Part shown: positions 1 to 7,136 of the stretch, piece by piece | Layout of the letters: every line of letters begins with the position of its first letter | Position numbering within the stretch: position 1 is the stretch's first letter | Assembly (NCBI RefSeq): GCF_002277815.1 | Contig: NZ_NKJI01000021.1 | Span: 1-64,000, forward strand | DNA from: Pseudomonas sp. ERMR1:02 | GTDB taxonomy: Bacteria; Pseudomonadota; Gammaproteobacteria; Pseudomonadales; Pseudomonadaceae | Length of the DNA: 64,000 bases | Direction of reading: 5' to 3' | The notes under the pieces: generated by a model | Database searches by the model: none | Told to the model about the DNA's origin: nothing | Seen by the model: the letters and a program-made list of their open reading frames with translations, nothing else | Translations under genes and position numbers: made by a program

Positions 1-8
1 CCTGCGTC

Positions 9-113
9 CCCTGTAGGAGCGAGCTCGCTCGCGATGGTCGTTAACGATAACGCTGGGGCCTGATACCCCGCGGCGTTCTCTGGTCCATCGCGAGCGAGCT
101 CGCTCCTACAGGG
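9..113. repeat. BIME: pair of inverted REP sequences
   Basis: Two inverted REP units, each containing GTAGGAGCGAGCTCGCTCGC, flank a spacer with the TCGTTAACGATAACGCTGGG motif seen in most other BIMEs of this window. It lies just downstream of the amine dehydrogenase light-chain gene. Positions 114-181 show nothing else. Confidence 0.9.
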
Positions 114-181
114 ATTTGTGTTGTGGCATTAACGGTGCACCAAAAAACGCCGATTGCCGAAGCAACCGGCGGTAACGCGGT

Positions 182-698
182 TTAAACCGCCACGCCACGG
201 ATGATCGAAACGGTGCAGTGATAGATGTGCGATTTGGCGGCCAGGCACCAGTTCACATCGTTGTTGTTGAACGGTCGGTAGGCCGGTTCTTCACTGTCGT
301 TACGGGCAGGCGCACTGGGCGCAGCTTTGCTTACCGCAGCAGTCGTTGTACGAAATGATGTAGTCCTTGCCGTCTGCCGGGTTGCGGCAGGTGCCGATCC
401 AGGACTTGCGAGCCTCGGTGCCCGGTGGGCAGGAGGTCACCGAGCCGCCGCAGCAGCTGCACAGAAAGCCGTCGATGGAGCAGTAGCGCCAGTAGTCGCA
501 GCTGTTTGGATCACCGGGGTCGCCGGCTTTCGGGTCAGTGGCGGCCAGCGCCTTGCTGGTACGATCCAGCGGCAGCAGCAGGGGCAGGGCGGCACCGGCC
601 ACCATCAGCGAACCCATGCGCGACAGCAATTTGCGGCGCGAGGTAGTGTCGGCAACACGGCGCGTCGAGCGCTCGAACAACAGATCCAGCAGTTTCAT
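182..698 (-). pseudogene. mauA: Quinoprotein amine dehydrogenase light chain (MauA/AauA), frameshifted
   Basis: Small subunit of a periplasmic tryptophan tryptophylquinone (TTQ) amine dehydrogenase. A twin-arginine (Tat) motif SRRKLL sits at residues 20-25, followed by a hydrophobic stretch and a Cys-rich mature domain (CDYWRYC, CSCCGG, SWIGTC, DCCGK). The first TTQ tryptophan is W100. The frame stops at 300-302 after CAQCACP, but the next frame continues with YRPFNNNDVNWC, the second TTQ tryptophan, and ends at 182-184. Adding two bases at the break puts the tryptophans 51 residues apart, as in known light chains, and gives 172 residues; a one-base insertion model would give 50. The motifs look closer to aromatic amine dehydrogenase than to methylamine dehydrogenase. 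As written, active TTQ enzyme cannot form, unless the break is a sequencing error. Confidence 0.88.
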
Positions 699-716
699 GA
701 AGGTCTCCCTGCCTTA

Positions 717-1337
717 TCAGTGGCTATGGCCGTGGCTGTGGTCATGGTCGTGGGGTTGCGCGTTGAGGTATTGCTGCAGCGTGGCGTGCTTCAAGTGCTC
801 GACTTCAAACAGGCTGTCCAGGTGCTCGCGGGAGTTCACCAGGCCTTTGGCGCGCAGGGTGCCGGACTTGTCGATCAGGGCGGCGTACGGCAGCTTGCCG
901 ATCTGGTAGGTCATGCCGACTTGCGGGCCGACCACGTAAGTGGCGTCTTCCAGTTTGTGTTCGCGGATCAGCGCTTGTTGGGCGTCCATGTCGCCGTCGC
1001 TGACGAACACCACGTCGAGCGTATTGGCTTGATCCTTGGCGATGGATTTGATCGCCGGCAACAGCGACTTGCAGATCGGGCAGGTCGGCGAGAGGAAGAA
1101 CAGCAGTTGCGACTTCTCGCCGGCATAACCGAAGTTCACCGGGCGGCCATTGCGGTCGGCGGCGGTGATTTGCGGTGCGGCTTCATTGACGGCCACGCCT
1201 TTGTCGACCATCAGTGCGCCAGCCGGAGCCAGGCGACCGTGCAGAACGCCAATCTGACGGACCAGGCCCATGACGACAAACGCCACGGCCACCAGCAATA
1301 CCCAGAGCAGAACGTTGGAAACTATCAAGCCTTCCAT
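717..1337 (-). CDS. mauD: Amine dehydrogenase maturation protein MauD
   Basis: A 206-residue thioredoxin-fold protein with an N-terminal membrane anchor (about residues 5-25) and a periplasmic domain carrying CPIC at 86-89. MauD family proteins are needed for disulfide formation in the light chain, which has many cysteines. The C-terminus ends in a His-rich tail (HDHDHSHGHSH). It lies between mauE (6 bp upstream) and the light-chain gene (19 bp downstream) in the usual B-E-D-A order, so it is probably translated from one operon mRNA. Confidence 0.92.
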   Translation of the reverse strand: MEGLIVSNVLLWVLLVAVAFVVMGLVRQIGVLHGRLAPAGALMVDKGVAVNEAAPQITAADRNGRPVNFGYAGEKSQLLFFLSPTCPICKSLLPAIKSIAKDQANTLDVVFVSDGDMDAQQALIREHKLEDATYVVGPQVGMTYQIGKLPYAALIDKSGTLRAKGLVNSREHLDSLFEVEHLKHATLQQYLNAQPHDHDHSHGHSH

Positions 1338-1342
1338 TTTGA

Positions 1343-1882
1343 TTACCTACCAATCAATTTGAGCAGAAGAGGGGAGTTCGCCAGCAGGCCATCGGCCGCG
1401 GCGTAGATGAGCAGCGCGACGGCGGCAGCGGCCAGCGTCACAAAGCCATCGAACACATTCATGTCACGGACAACCGGCGTGACGCTGGCCAGCAGCGCCA
1501 GCGCCACCAGCACGCTGTTGCGCAGCAGCAGGATCGGGCGCAGGGGTTGCGCCTGATCCGGGCCGGCACAGCCGCAGTCGATGTCGCGACGACCGCGCCA
1601 CAGGTTGATACCAATGGCCGCGGCATACAGCGCCAACAGGCCCGCCGCGCTCAACGCCGCCCAAGGCCGGCTGACCGGCACTAGCAACGCGAACGCGATG
1701 GCCAGTTCCAGCAGCGGGACCAATCGTGCGACGGGGCGCACTAGCGAATCGGGCAGCAGTTGATAATCGGCAAGCTGGTTGCGAAAACGCGCTGGCGCTC
1801 GCACCTTGTGGGTCGCGGCACTGGCCAGCAACACCGCAATGGCGATGGCGCTGGCAATGATGAAGATCGGATCTGATTGCAT
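1343..1882 (-). CDS. mauE: Amine dehydrogenase accessory membrane protein MauE
   Basis: A 179-residue integral membrane protein with about four hydrophobic segments and a C-terminal hydrophobic stretch, matching the MauE/DoxX-like family that works with MauD in exporting or maturing the TTQ light chain. A CGCAGP motif follows DID near residue 105. The gene sits between mauB and mauD with short gaps (13 and 5 bp), supporting one operon. Confidence 0.9.
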   Translation of the reverse strand: MQSDPIFIIASAIAIAVLLASAATHKVRAPARFRNQLADYQLLPDSLVRPVARLVPLLELAIAFALLVPVSRPWAALSAAGLLALYAAAIGINLWRGRRDIDCGCAGPDQAQPLRPILLLRNSVLVALALLASVTPVVRDMNVFDGFVTLAAAAVALLIYAAADGLLANSPLLLKLIGR

Positions 1883-1895
1883 GGCCGAACCTCGT

Positions 1896-3047
1896 TTAGT
1901 AGCTCATGACCTGAGTCGCGGTTTTCGCGACCTTGGCCATGGCGCCGGTGTGCTGGTTGGTCTTGAGGTCGAAAATCTGCAAGCCGCCCTGGACGTCAGC
2001 ACCCAGCAGTAGCGGTTTGTCGTCGCCGGTGGCCTGCATGCTCCAGATCGGGGCCGGGGCTTCCAGGGTGGCGATTTTCTTCCCGGTCTTGAGGTCATAG
2101 GCCCAGATGAACGTGCTCGGGTCTTCCCACTTCATCGGTTCGTGGGCGTCATGCATCAGCACGTACAAGCGGTTCAGCTTCGGCGCGACCGCCATCAGCT
2201 GCCAGCCACCTGGTGCCCAGCCAGCCTTCTTCTCTTCGTCGTTGACCAGCGACCAGCTCGGCAGGATCTTAGGCGCGTCGCCGCTGAAATCCACACCGCG
2301 TACGGTGCCGGTGGTGGTGGTGGTGAAGTAGTAGGTGTCGTCGACGTTGACCGCGCGCTCCACCAGTTTTTCTGCGTTCGGATCAAAGAACGGCGTGCGG
2401 CTGCGCGCGGTTTCCTTGCCCTCGTCGTTGATCGTTACCACTTGCAGGCTGCCGTCACCGCACAGCGAGGCGAAACGGCGTTTGCCGATCGGGTAGTTGA
2501 GCACGCAACCGGGAATCGCGATTTCCGAGGTGACGGCTTTGCTCTGGGTATCGACCACGGTCACCGAGGTCGACGGGGTGAAGTTGTAGACGTAGACGAA
2601 GCGGTCATCGCCGCTGGTCTTCAGGCCGTAACGCTGGGTCAGCGATTCAGCGCGCTTGTTCGGGATCAGCACTTCCCAGGCAGGCGACAGGGTCGAGGTG
2701 TCCCAGGCGGTCAGCACGTCGGTGCGGGTGCCACGGGTACCACGGGAGTACCAGATGTCGGCGGCGTAGATCAGCTTGCCGTCATGGCTCAGGGCCGAAG
2801 GCGCGGCAAAACCGGTCGGCACCATGCCCAGCACGCGCTTCTGGTCGGGATCGACCACGGTGATACGGCCGGCGACGAAACTTTCGAACTCGACATCGAC
2901 GATAAACGCGCGGTGCGGTTCAGCGGGGAAGGCCAAGGTGGTCTGGCCGATCGTGTCGGCGGGCAGGTCCGCACGGGCACTGTTCAAACCGAGTACAAGC
3001 AGGCTCAGGCCTAGCGCTGACTGTACGGAGATCCTGTTTGTTCGCAT
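1896..3047 (-). CDS. mauB: Quinoprotein amine dehydrogenase heavy chain (MauB/AauB)
   Basis: A 383-residue periplasmic beta-propeller subunit (seven-bladed in the family) that pairs with the TTQ light chain to oxidise primary amines to aldehydes. The start at 3047 has an AGGAAG ribosome site and begins a Sec signal peptide (MRTNRISV..., hydrophobic to about residue 23, ARA-D). Motifs such as RAFIVDVEF, GMVPTGFAAPSALSHDG and YAADIWYSRGTRGTRTDVL are typical. An upstream in-frame start at 3131 would destroy the signal peptide. First gene of the operon; no mauF-like gene precedes it, and mauG-type maturation genes are not in the window. Confidence 0.92.
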   Translation of the reverse strand: MRTNRISVQSALGLSLLVLGLNSARADLPADTIGQTTLAFPAEPHRAFIVDVEFESFVAGRITVVDPDQKRVLGMVPTGFAAPSALSHDGKLIYAADIWYSRGTRGTRTDVLTAWDTSTLSPAWEVLIPNKRAESLTQRYGLKTSGDDRFVYVYNFTPSTSVTVVDTQSKAVTSEIAIPGCVLNYPIGKRRFASLCGDGSLQVVTINDEGKETARSRTPFFDPNAEKLVERAVNVDDTYYFTTTTTGTVRGVDFSGDAPKILPSWSLVNDEEKKAGWAPGGWQLMAVAPKLNRLYVLMHDAHEPMKWEDPSTFIWAYDLKTGKKIATLEAPAPIWSMQATGDDKPLLLGADVQGGLQIFDLKTNQHTGAMAKVAKTATQVMSY

Positions 3048-3215
3048 AAGGGGAACTTCCTGAATTGTTGGTAACGCGGATCGCGGGTGAGTGGGCAGAT
3101 TCTGACCAGTGAATAGTGCCTCGCCCGGCAATCGGGGGAATTGCCCTGCCTGCCAAGTGTTTGTGTGTCTGTGCCAGTGTCATCAAATCCGTGCCAAACC
3201 CTGATACTGCGGGGC

Positions 3216-3363
3216 TGCGCCTCTGTAGCAGCTGGCGAAGCCTGCGTCCGGCTGCGCAGCAGTCGTAAAACCACGCATTGCGGTCTTTCAGTTAAACCGC
3301 GTCTCGCGACGCGTCCTACATGATTTAAGGAAGCGTCCTATTTACCAAAAAGGACAAGGATTC
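3216..3363. repeat. Dispersed intergenic repeat
   Basis: The gap 3048-3463 between the divergent amine dehydrogenase and effector operons holds a degenerate repeat. Its right part (3304-3363: GACGCGTCCTAC, ATTTA, GCGTCCTATTTACC, GACAAGGATT) recurs at 6958-7017 in the same orientation. The left part resembles a Pseudomonas repeat with GTAGCAGCTGGCGAAGCCTG. No coding frame is convincing here. Confidence 0.6.
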
Positions 3364-3463
3364 CAGGGTAACGCCCCTCGGTGATTGTCACGCCTGCGGC
3401 TGTTCGCGCAATGCGTCTGCTGCGGTGACAAGGACGCCGGTCAACAACTTCCAGGGATCATGG

Positions 3464-3622
3464 AAAATGAATACGCCATCCACTCTGTCGTTAATCGACC
3501 GCGCCACTTCTGCACTTCTCGATTCAAACAAAGGCCACCCTCCCGCGAACAAAGTCCGGATCCTCAGCACGTCGCCAGGCACTGCGGTGGCTGAGTATTT
3601 CCAGCTTTGTGTGGAGGGCTGA
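3464..3622 (+). CDS. Small hypothetical protein upstream of T6SS effector
   Basis: A 52-residue frame (MNTPSTLSLI...YFQLCVEG) that ends 3 bp before the effector start, so the two could be translationally coupled. It has no signal peptide, membrane segment or motif that I recognise, and its own ribosome site is weak. It may be a genuine small adaptor-like ORF or the remnant of a longer gene lost upstream. Confidence 0.35.
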   Translation, partial: KMNTPSTLSLIDRATSALLDSNKGHPPANKVRILSTSPGTAVAEYFQLCVEG

Positions 3623-3625
3623 ACC

Positions 3626-5494
3626 ATGGCACGTATGGACGTTAACGGCCTTGGTCAGGGGCTGGACGGTGACCTGACTACCACCGGTGCGGTGTGTATC
3701 AGCAGCTTGCCCCAAGCGAGACAAGGAAAACGGGGAGTATTAAGACTTGGAGACAAAACCACCCCATGCCCACGTTGCGGAAAAGTGGGTGAAATAGTAG
3801 AGAGCCTGCCCGCCATGAAGTGGCTTGGCATTCTGACCGTACTGGATGGGGCGCGAGTCCACTGTGGCTGCCCAGCTGGCAAAAACCGGTTGATCGCTCC
3901 ACTCGAGCGGCCGTCGCGCCTTGCTCGGTCCGACCACGGTGACGTGACTGCTCAGCCAGCCGCGCCCGGCGGGTTTACCAGCAAACCTGCGCCTACATCT
4001 GTTCGGTCTGTCTCGCAGCCGTCAGCGGAAATACTCGAAGAAGAGGAGGAAGAAGAAGAGCTGACGTCAGGCATCACCGTGCGCTTGGGGCTGTTCTTCG
4101 ACGGTACCGGTAACAATCAGGCCAACAGCGAGGCGGCTGCGGGGTGTTACGCGGTGAACCTGGGCATGCCGTCGCAGGTGGCCGAGGACATTCGCCAGCA
4201 TTGTGCGGCGTTTGGTTATGACGGTCTGGGTGGCGTGCCGGATAACAGTTATGGCAATGAGGTCACGAATGTGGCGCGGTTGCATGATTTGTATCCGGAT
4301 CAGGCCGAGGAGCAGTTATCGGATGAAACCCAAGAGGTCTACATCAAGGCTTACCTCGAAGGTATCGGCACCAGCAGCGGCCGAGAAGACTCTATTTATA
4401 GCCAGGGTACCGGCACAGGGGAAACTGGCGTGATTGCGAGAGTCGAGCAGATGCCGGCACTGGTTTTGAATAAGTTGCGGTTTCTGCGGGACAACAATCC
4501 CGACCTTCTGATCCGCCGAATTGAGATCGACCTCTTCGGTTTCAGTCGGGGGGCGGCAGCCGCGCGGCATTGCGCCAACGACCTGCTCAACGGCAAAGGC
4601 AGTCTATTGGCACGGGCTCTACCAACAGGCTCCCCCATACTAAGTGCTGACTTTAACTGGAATCACCGCACCGACTTCATCCTCAACTTCATCGGTCTGT
4701 TTGACACCGTGGCCGGTATCGTTTCGCCACTTGACGTCGACTTCACCCCGCACAATGCCCTTAATCCTGGGCTCAATCTGGGCCTGGCACCAGGCAGCGC
4801 GCGTAAGGTGGTTCATCTGGTGGCCCGGGATGAATATCGCCACAACTTCTCCCTGAACCAGACCGAACAGGAGATCGAGCTACCCGGTTGCCATTCCGAT
4901 ATCGGCGGCGGTTACCTGCCGCTGGCCGCGGAAAAGCTGTTGCTGAGCAAGCCCGACAGCAGCCTTGAGCATGCCCGTCTACCCAATGAAAGCAGTCAGG
5001 CCTACTGGCGAACTCGCCAGCGTTTTGAGCGAGAGGCAAGCCAATGGCAGGCTTATCTGCCACCTGAAGGGCTGAGCATAGTCACCTGGTCGGTGGACAC
5101 CCAGCGCCGCATCCGTGATACCGAGCCGGAAATGCGGGTGTATGCCGCCATTGCCAGCCAGCGTCAGGTACGCGGGGAACTGTCGTTGGTGTACTTGCGC
5201 ATCATGCGCGAATGGGCGGTGCGTGGCGGGGTGGCGTTCGAAGCGATACCCGACACTCCCGAATTCAATTTGCCGACTGAGCTGCAGCCCATCGCCGCCA
5301 AGTTGCAGGCCTTTGCCCTGGGTGAACCCTATACGTCGCTGACCAGCGAAGAGTCCTCGCTTTTGCGTCGGCGCTATATCCATCTCTCGGCCAACTGGAA
5401 TGCCGCCAAGGGTTGGAACAACAGCGATCTGGATGTGGTGTTCATCAATCGGCCGGCCGAAGGAAGCCAGCGTATGGAACATCCTAATGAATAG
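3626..5494 (+). CDS. PAAR-domain T6SS phospholipase effector (Tle1 / DUF2235)
   Basis: A 622-residue effector. Residues 1-90 look like a PAAR tip domain (GAVCISSLPQ, GVLRLGDKTTPCPRCGKVGEI, DGARVHCGC), which would load it on the VgrG spike of a type Vi secretion system. A Pro-rich and Glu-rich linker (about 100-147) follows. The rest is a DUF2235/Tle1 alpha/beta hydrolase: LGLFFDGTGNN near 153, nucleophile elbow GFSRG with Ser307, LFDTVAG with Asp360 and GCHSDIGGGY with His423, forming the expected Ser-Asp-His triad. Tle1 enzymes hydrolyse phospholipids in target cells. The start has a GGAGGG ribosome site. No VgrG or T6SS structural gene is in the window, so this is an orphan effector module. 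Confidence 0.85.
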   Translation: MARMDVNGLGQGLDGDLTTTGAVCISSLPQARQGKRGVLRLGDKTTPCPRCGKVGEIVESLPAMKWLGILTVLDGARVHCGCPAGKNRLIAPLERPSRLARSDHGDVTAQPAAPGGFTSKPAPTSVRSVSQPSAEILEEEEEEEELTSGITVRLGLFFDGTGNNQANSEAAAGCYAVNLGMPSQVAEDIRQHCAAFGYDGLGGVPDNSYGNEVTNVARLHDLYPDQAEEQLSDETQEVYIKAYLEGIGTSSGREDSIYSQGTGTGETGVIARVEQMPALVLNKLRFLRDNNPDLLIRRIEIDLFGFSRGAAAARHCANDLLNGKGSLLARALPTGSPILSADFNWNHRTDFILNFIGLFDTVAGIVSPLDVDFTPHNALNPGLNLGLAPGSARKVVHLVARDEYRHNFSLNQTEQEIELPGCHSDIGGGYLPLAAEKLLLSKPDSSLEHARLPNESSQAYWRTRQRFEREASQWQAYLPPEGLSIVTWSVDTQRRIRDTEPEMRVYAAIASQRQVRGELSLVYLRIMREWAVRGGVAFEAIPDTPEFNLPTELQPIAAKLQAFALGEPYTSLTSEESSLLRRRYIHLSANWNAAKGWNNSDLDVVFINRPAEGSQRMEHPNE

Positions 5495-6134
5495 TCTTGG
5501 GAGATTGACGCTGTTGGCGTTGATCCTGGCGCTGACCGGCTGCGGTAACCGACTGCCTTACGACTCCTGGTATCTGGGTTTTGGTGTTCCGGACTACATG
5601 GACGTGTGGATCGAAACCGCCGACGCGGTGGATATCCACGACCGCGTGTTCCGTCGCGCCACGAGTGGGGTGGCCTCGATACAAAGGCCAAAAAATCTGA
5701 AGGGTGATCCCCATGGTTGGCCTGAGCGACCAGGAATGGGCGCGGGCAAGCATGTCTTGAGAGCCGACTTGCCACGCCTGATCTATGTACGCTGGCAATC
5801 ACTGGTAGAACCGCAGACCTACGAGGCTTACATCCCGATTCCCGAAACCACCCGCGAGGCGATGCTCAAGGGCGAAAGGACCTATTGTGCTGCAGACGGC
5901 AAATGGATCACCGGCTATCGAGATGTATTGACAGTAGGCCTTGCACCCGGAGGTATCGCACGTGTCTGGGTATTAGGTGCCTGCTTAAAGCCGTTTGATG
6001 TGGCACGGGTAGAGGGTACTGTCGTGAAGCTAGGTCCATCTCTGGGCCAAAACGGTGGCCGGTACGCATTGCCACTGAAACCTTCATCCAAAGCCTACAT
6101 CGAGAAGTTCGGGATCCCGTATGGCTCCTGGTGA
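5487..6134 (+). CDS. DUF2931 family lipoprotein, probable effector immunity protein
   Basis: A 215-residue protein with a lipoprotein signal peptide (hydrophobic LTLLALILA, lipobox LTGC, mature N-terminal Cys near residue 16). The start at 5487 overlaps the 3' end of the effector gene by 8 bp, so the pair is coupled. DUF2931 lipoproteins often sit next to Tle1 phospholipase effectors; a periplasm-facing lipoprotein is the expected form of immunity to an enzyme that attacks membranes. The immunity role is inferred from context. Confidence 0.75.
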   Translation: MNSLGRLTLLALILALTGCGNRLPYDSWYLGFGVPDYMDVWIETADAVDIHDRVFRRATSGVASIQRPKNLKGDPHGWPERPGMGAGKHVLRADLPRLIYVRWQSLVEPQTYEAYIPIPETTREAMLKGERTYCAADGKWITGYRDVLTVGLAPGGIARVWVLGACLKPFDVARVEGTVVKLGPSLGQNGGRYALPLKPSSKAYIEKFGIPYGSW

Positions 6135-6178
6135 TCCCCAAACAGTCAGCCAAGTCACAGTAATATTCGTGTGGTATG

Positions 6179-6213
6179 AAAAACCGCGGCCTTGGGTAGG
6201 GTCGCGGTTTTTA
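6179..6213. terminator. Bidirectional rho-independent terminator
   Basis: Hairpin with arms AAACCGCG(G)CC and GGTCGCGGTTT, flanked by A and T runs on both sides. It lies between the convergent effector/immunity operon and the DUF6124 gene and can serve both strands. Confidence 0.8.
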
Positions 6214-6254
6214 TGGATCGAGAGCTAAACAATCCCCTCACCACAGGTCAGTGG

Positions 6255-6572
6255 TCACTCCTGCGGATCGAGGTTATCCAACGCTCGATTCACCGCCAGA
6301 TCCGCCAGCATGATCACCTGTTGAATGCCCAGCATCGTGCTGCGTTGCGGCCCGTCCAGAAAGGTCGCGAAATCGCTGGCCATGACGCTGGCCGAAGCGA
6401 GGGATTCGCAGGCGTGGGCGAGCAGGTCTTCGGTGCGAATATCCGCTGTGATGGAGAACACTGTGCTGGGGATGTGCGGGGAGGTGGATTTCAGAATGGC
6501 GGGTTTGAGGTGGAGTTCGTGGGCGTGGTTTTCGGTTGAGGATTCTGGGGGATTGGGGGAGGGCTTGACCAT
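6255..6572 (-). CDS. DUF6124 family protein, copy 1
   Basis: A 105-residue cytosolic protein: a Pro-rich variable N-terminus, then FSITADIRTEDLLAHACESLASASVMASDF and MLGIQQVIMLADLAVNRALDNLDP. It is paralogous to the protein at 62367-62726; both share the pattern 'p-S-T-F-V, E-L, E-L-A-S, G-I-V-M-L-A-N-R-D-P'. The start at 6572 has an AAGGAG ribosome site 8 bp upstream. The family (earlier DUF3077) is multicopy in pseudomonads and has no known function. It is preceded by a conserved leader. Confidence 0.82.
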   Translation of the reverse strand: MVKPSPNPPESSTENHAHELHLKPAILKSTSPHIPSTVFSITADIRTEDLLAHACESLASASVMASDFATFLDGPQRSTMLGIQQVIMLADLAVNRALDNLDPQE

Positions 6573-6895
6573 GGTAATACTCCTTGATTGATGGAGCCGC
6601 CACGGTTCGCTGCGAAACGAAGAAGGTGGCAGCTGTGCGCAGGTTCGCAGACCGGGAATCAAGGAACCCGGCAGACTCGAAAGTCTCCCGCGCACAGCCG
6701 CCATAACGCATTTCAACAGACGAATAAAAGCGCCAACTGAAAGGAAACGGTGGCGCTGAGCGCCTTGATTGACCCAGGCTGCGAAACCCGGTCGCTGAAT
6801 TGGCAGCGACACGGAAACGATAGAGACCAGGGCCAAGGCGCACAAGCCGGCGGATTCTGGCGTAGTTGTAGGCAGCGACGCAAGGCGCTGTAGCT
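6573..6895 (-). promoter_or_regulatory. Conserved long leader of DUF6124 gene, copy 1
   Basis: About 300 bases upstream of this gene resemble the region upstream of its paralog at 62057-62366. The strongest shared block is CCAGAATCCGCCGGCTTGTG (minus strand of 6841-6860; 62089-62108). Further shared blocks occur in the same order: TCTATCGTTT, GCGA(T/C)CGGGTTT, CAGCGCCACC and CCAACCTGCG/CGAACCTGCG followed by GCCGCCACC-like sequence. Both stretches can be translated in part, but the frame is interrupted in copy 2, so an RNA element is more likely than protein. Confidence 0.6.
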
Positions 6896-6957
6896 TTGCT
6901 CCGGTCCTACAACTACCGGTTATCTAACAACCCGTTTTCCTCTCTCGCTGATATTTT

Positions 6958-7017
6958 TCGTGACGCGTCCTACGAGATTTAGGGGCGTTTCCTATTTACC
7001 AATATGACAAGGATTTT
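6958..7017. repeat. Second copy of dispersed 60-bp repeat
   Basis: Matches 3304-3363 (GACGCGTCCTAC..ATTTA..CCTATTTACC..GACAAGGATT). It separates the DUF6124 leader from the next repeat at 7018. Confidence 0.6.
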
Positions 7018-7129
7018 GCTCGTTCCTGCGCTCTGCGTGGGAACGCCTCATCGGACGCTCCGCGTTCGGCCTTGGATGGGACGCGGAGCGTCCCGGGCTG
7101 CATTCCCACGCGGAGCGTGGGAACGATCA
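7018..7129. repeat. Palindromic repeat, GTTCCCACGC family
   Basis: About 110 bp with terminal inverted arms (CGTTCC.GCGCTCTGCGTGGG and CCCACGCGGAGCGTGGGAACG) and an inner pair GACGCTCCGCGT/ACGCGGAGCGTCC. The same family makes up the tandem array at 18444-19170 and a single copy at 33108-33217. Confidence 0.8.
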
Positions 7130-7136
7130 GGCGGCG

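Noticed and set aside
327..1406. Long plus-strand frame across the mauD/mauA region
   Set aside because: It is antisense to mauA, mauD and the end of mauE and has low-complexity Val/Ala/Gly/Gln composition typical of shadow frames in GC-rich DNA.
6255..6845. N-terminal extension of the DUF6124 protein to 196 residues
   Set aside because: The strong ribosome site at 6580-6585 points to 6572, the paralog starts at the same place, and the upstream part is the conserved leader with its frame broken in copy 2.
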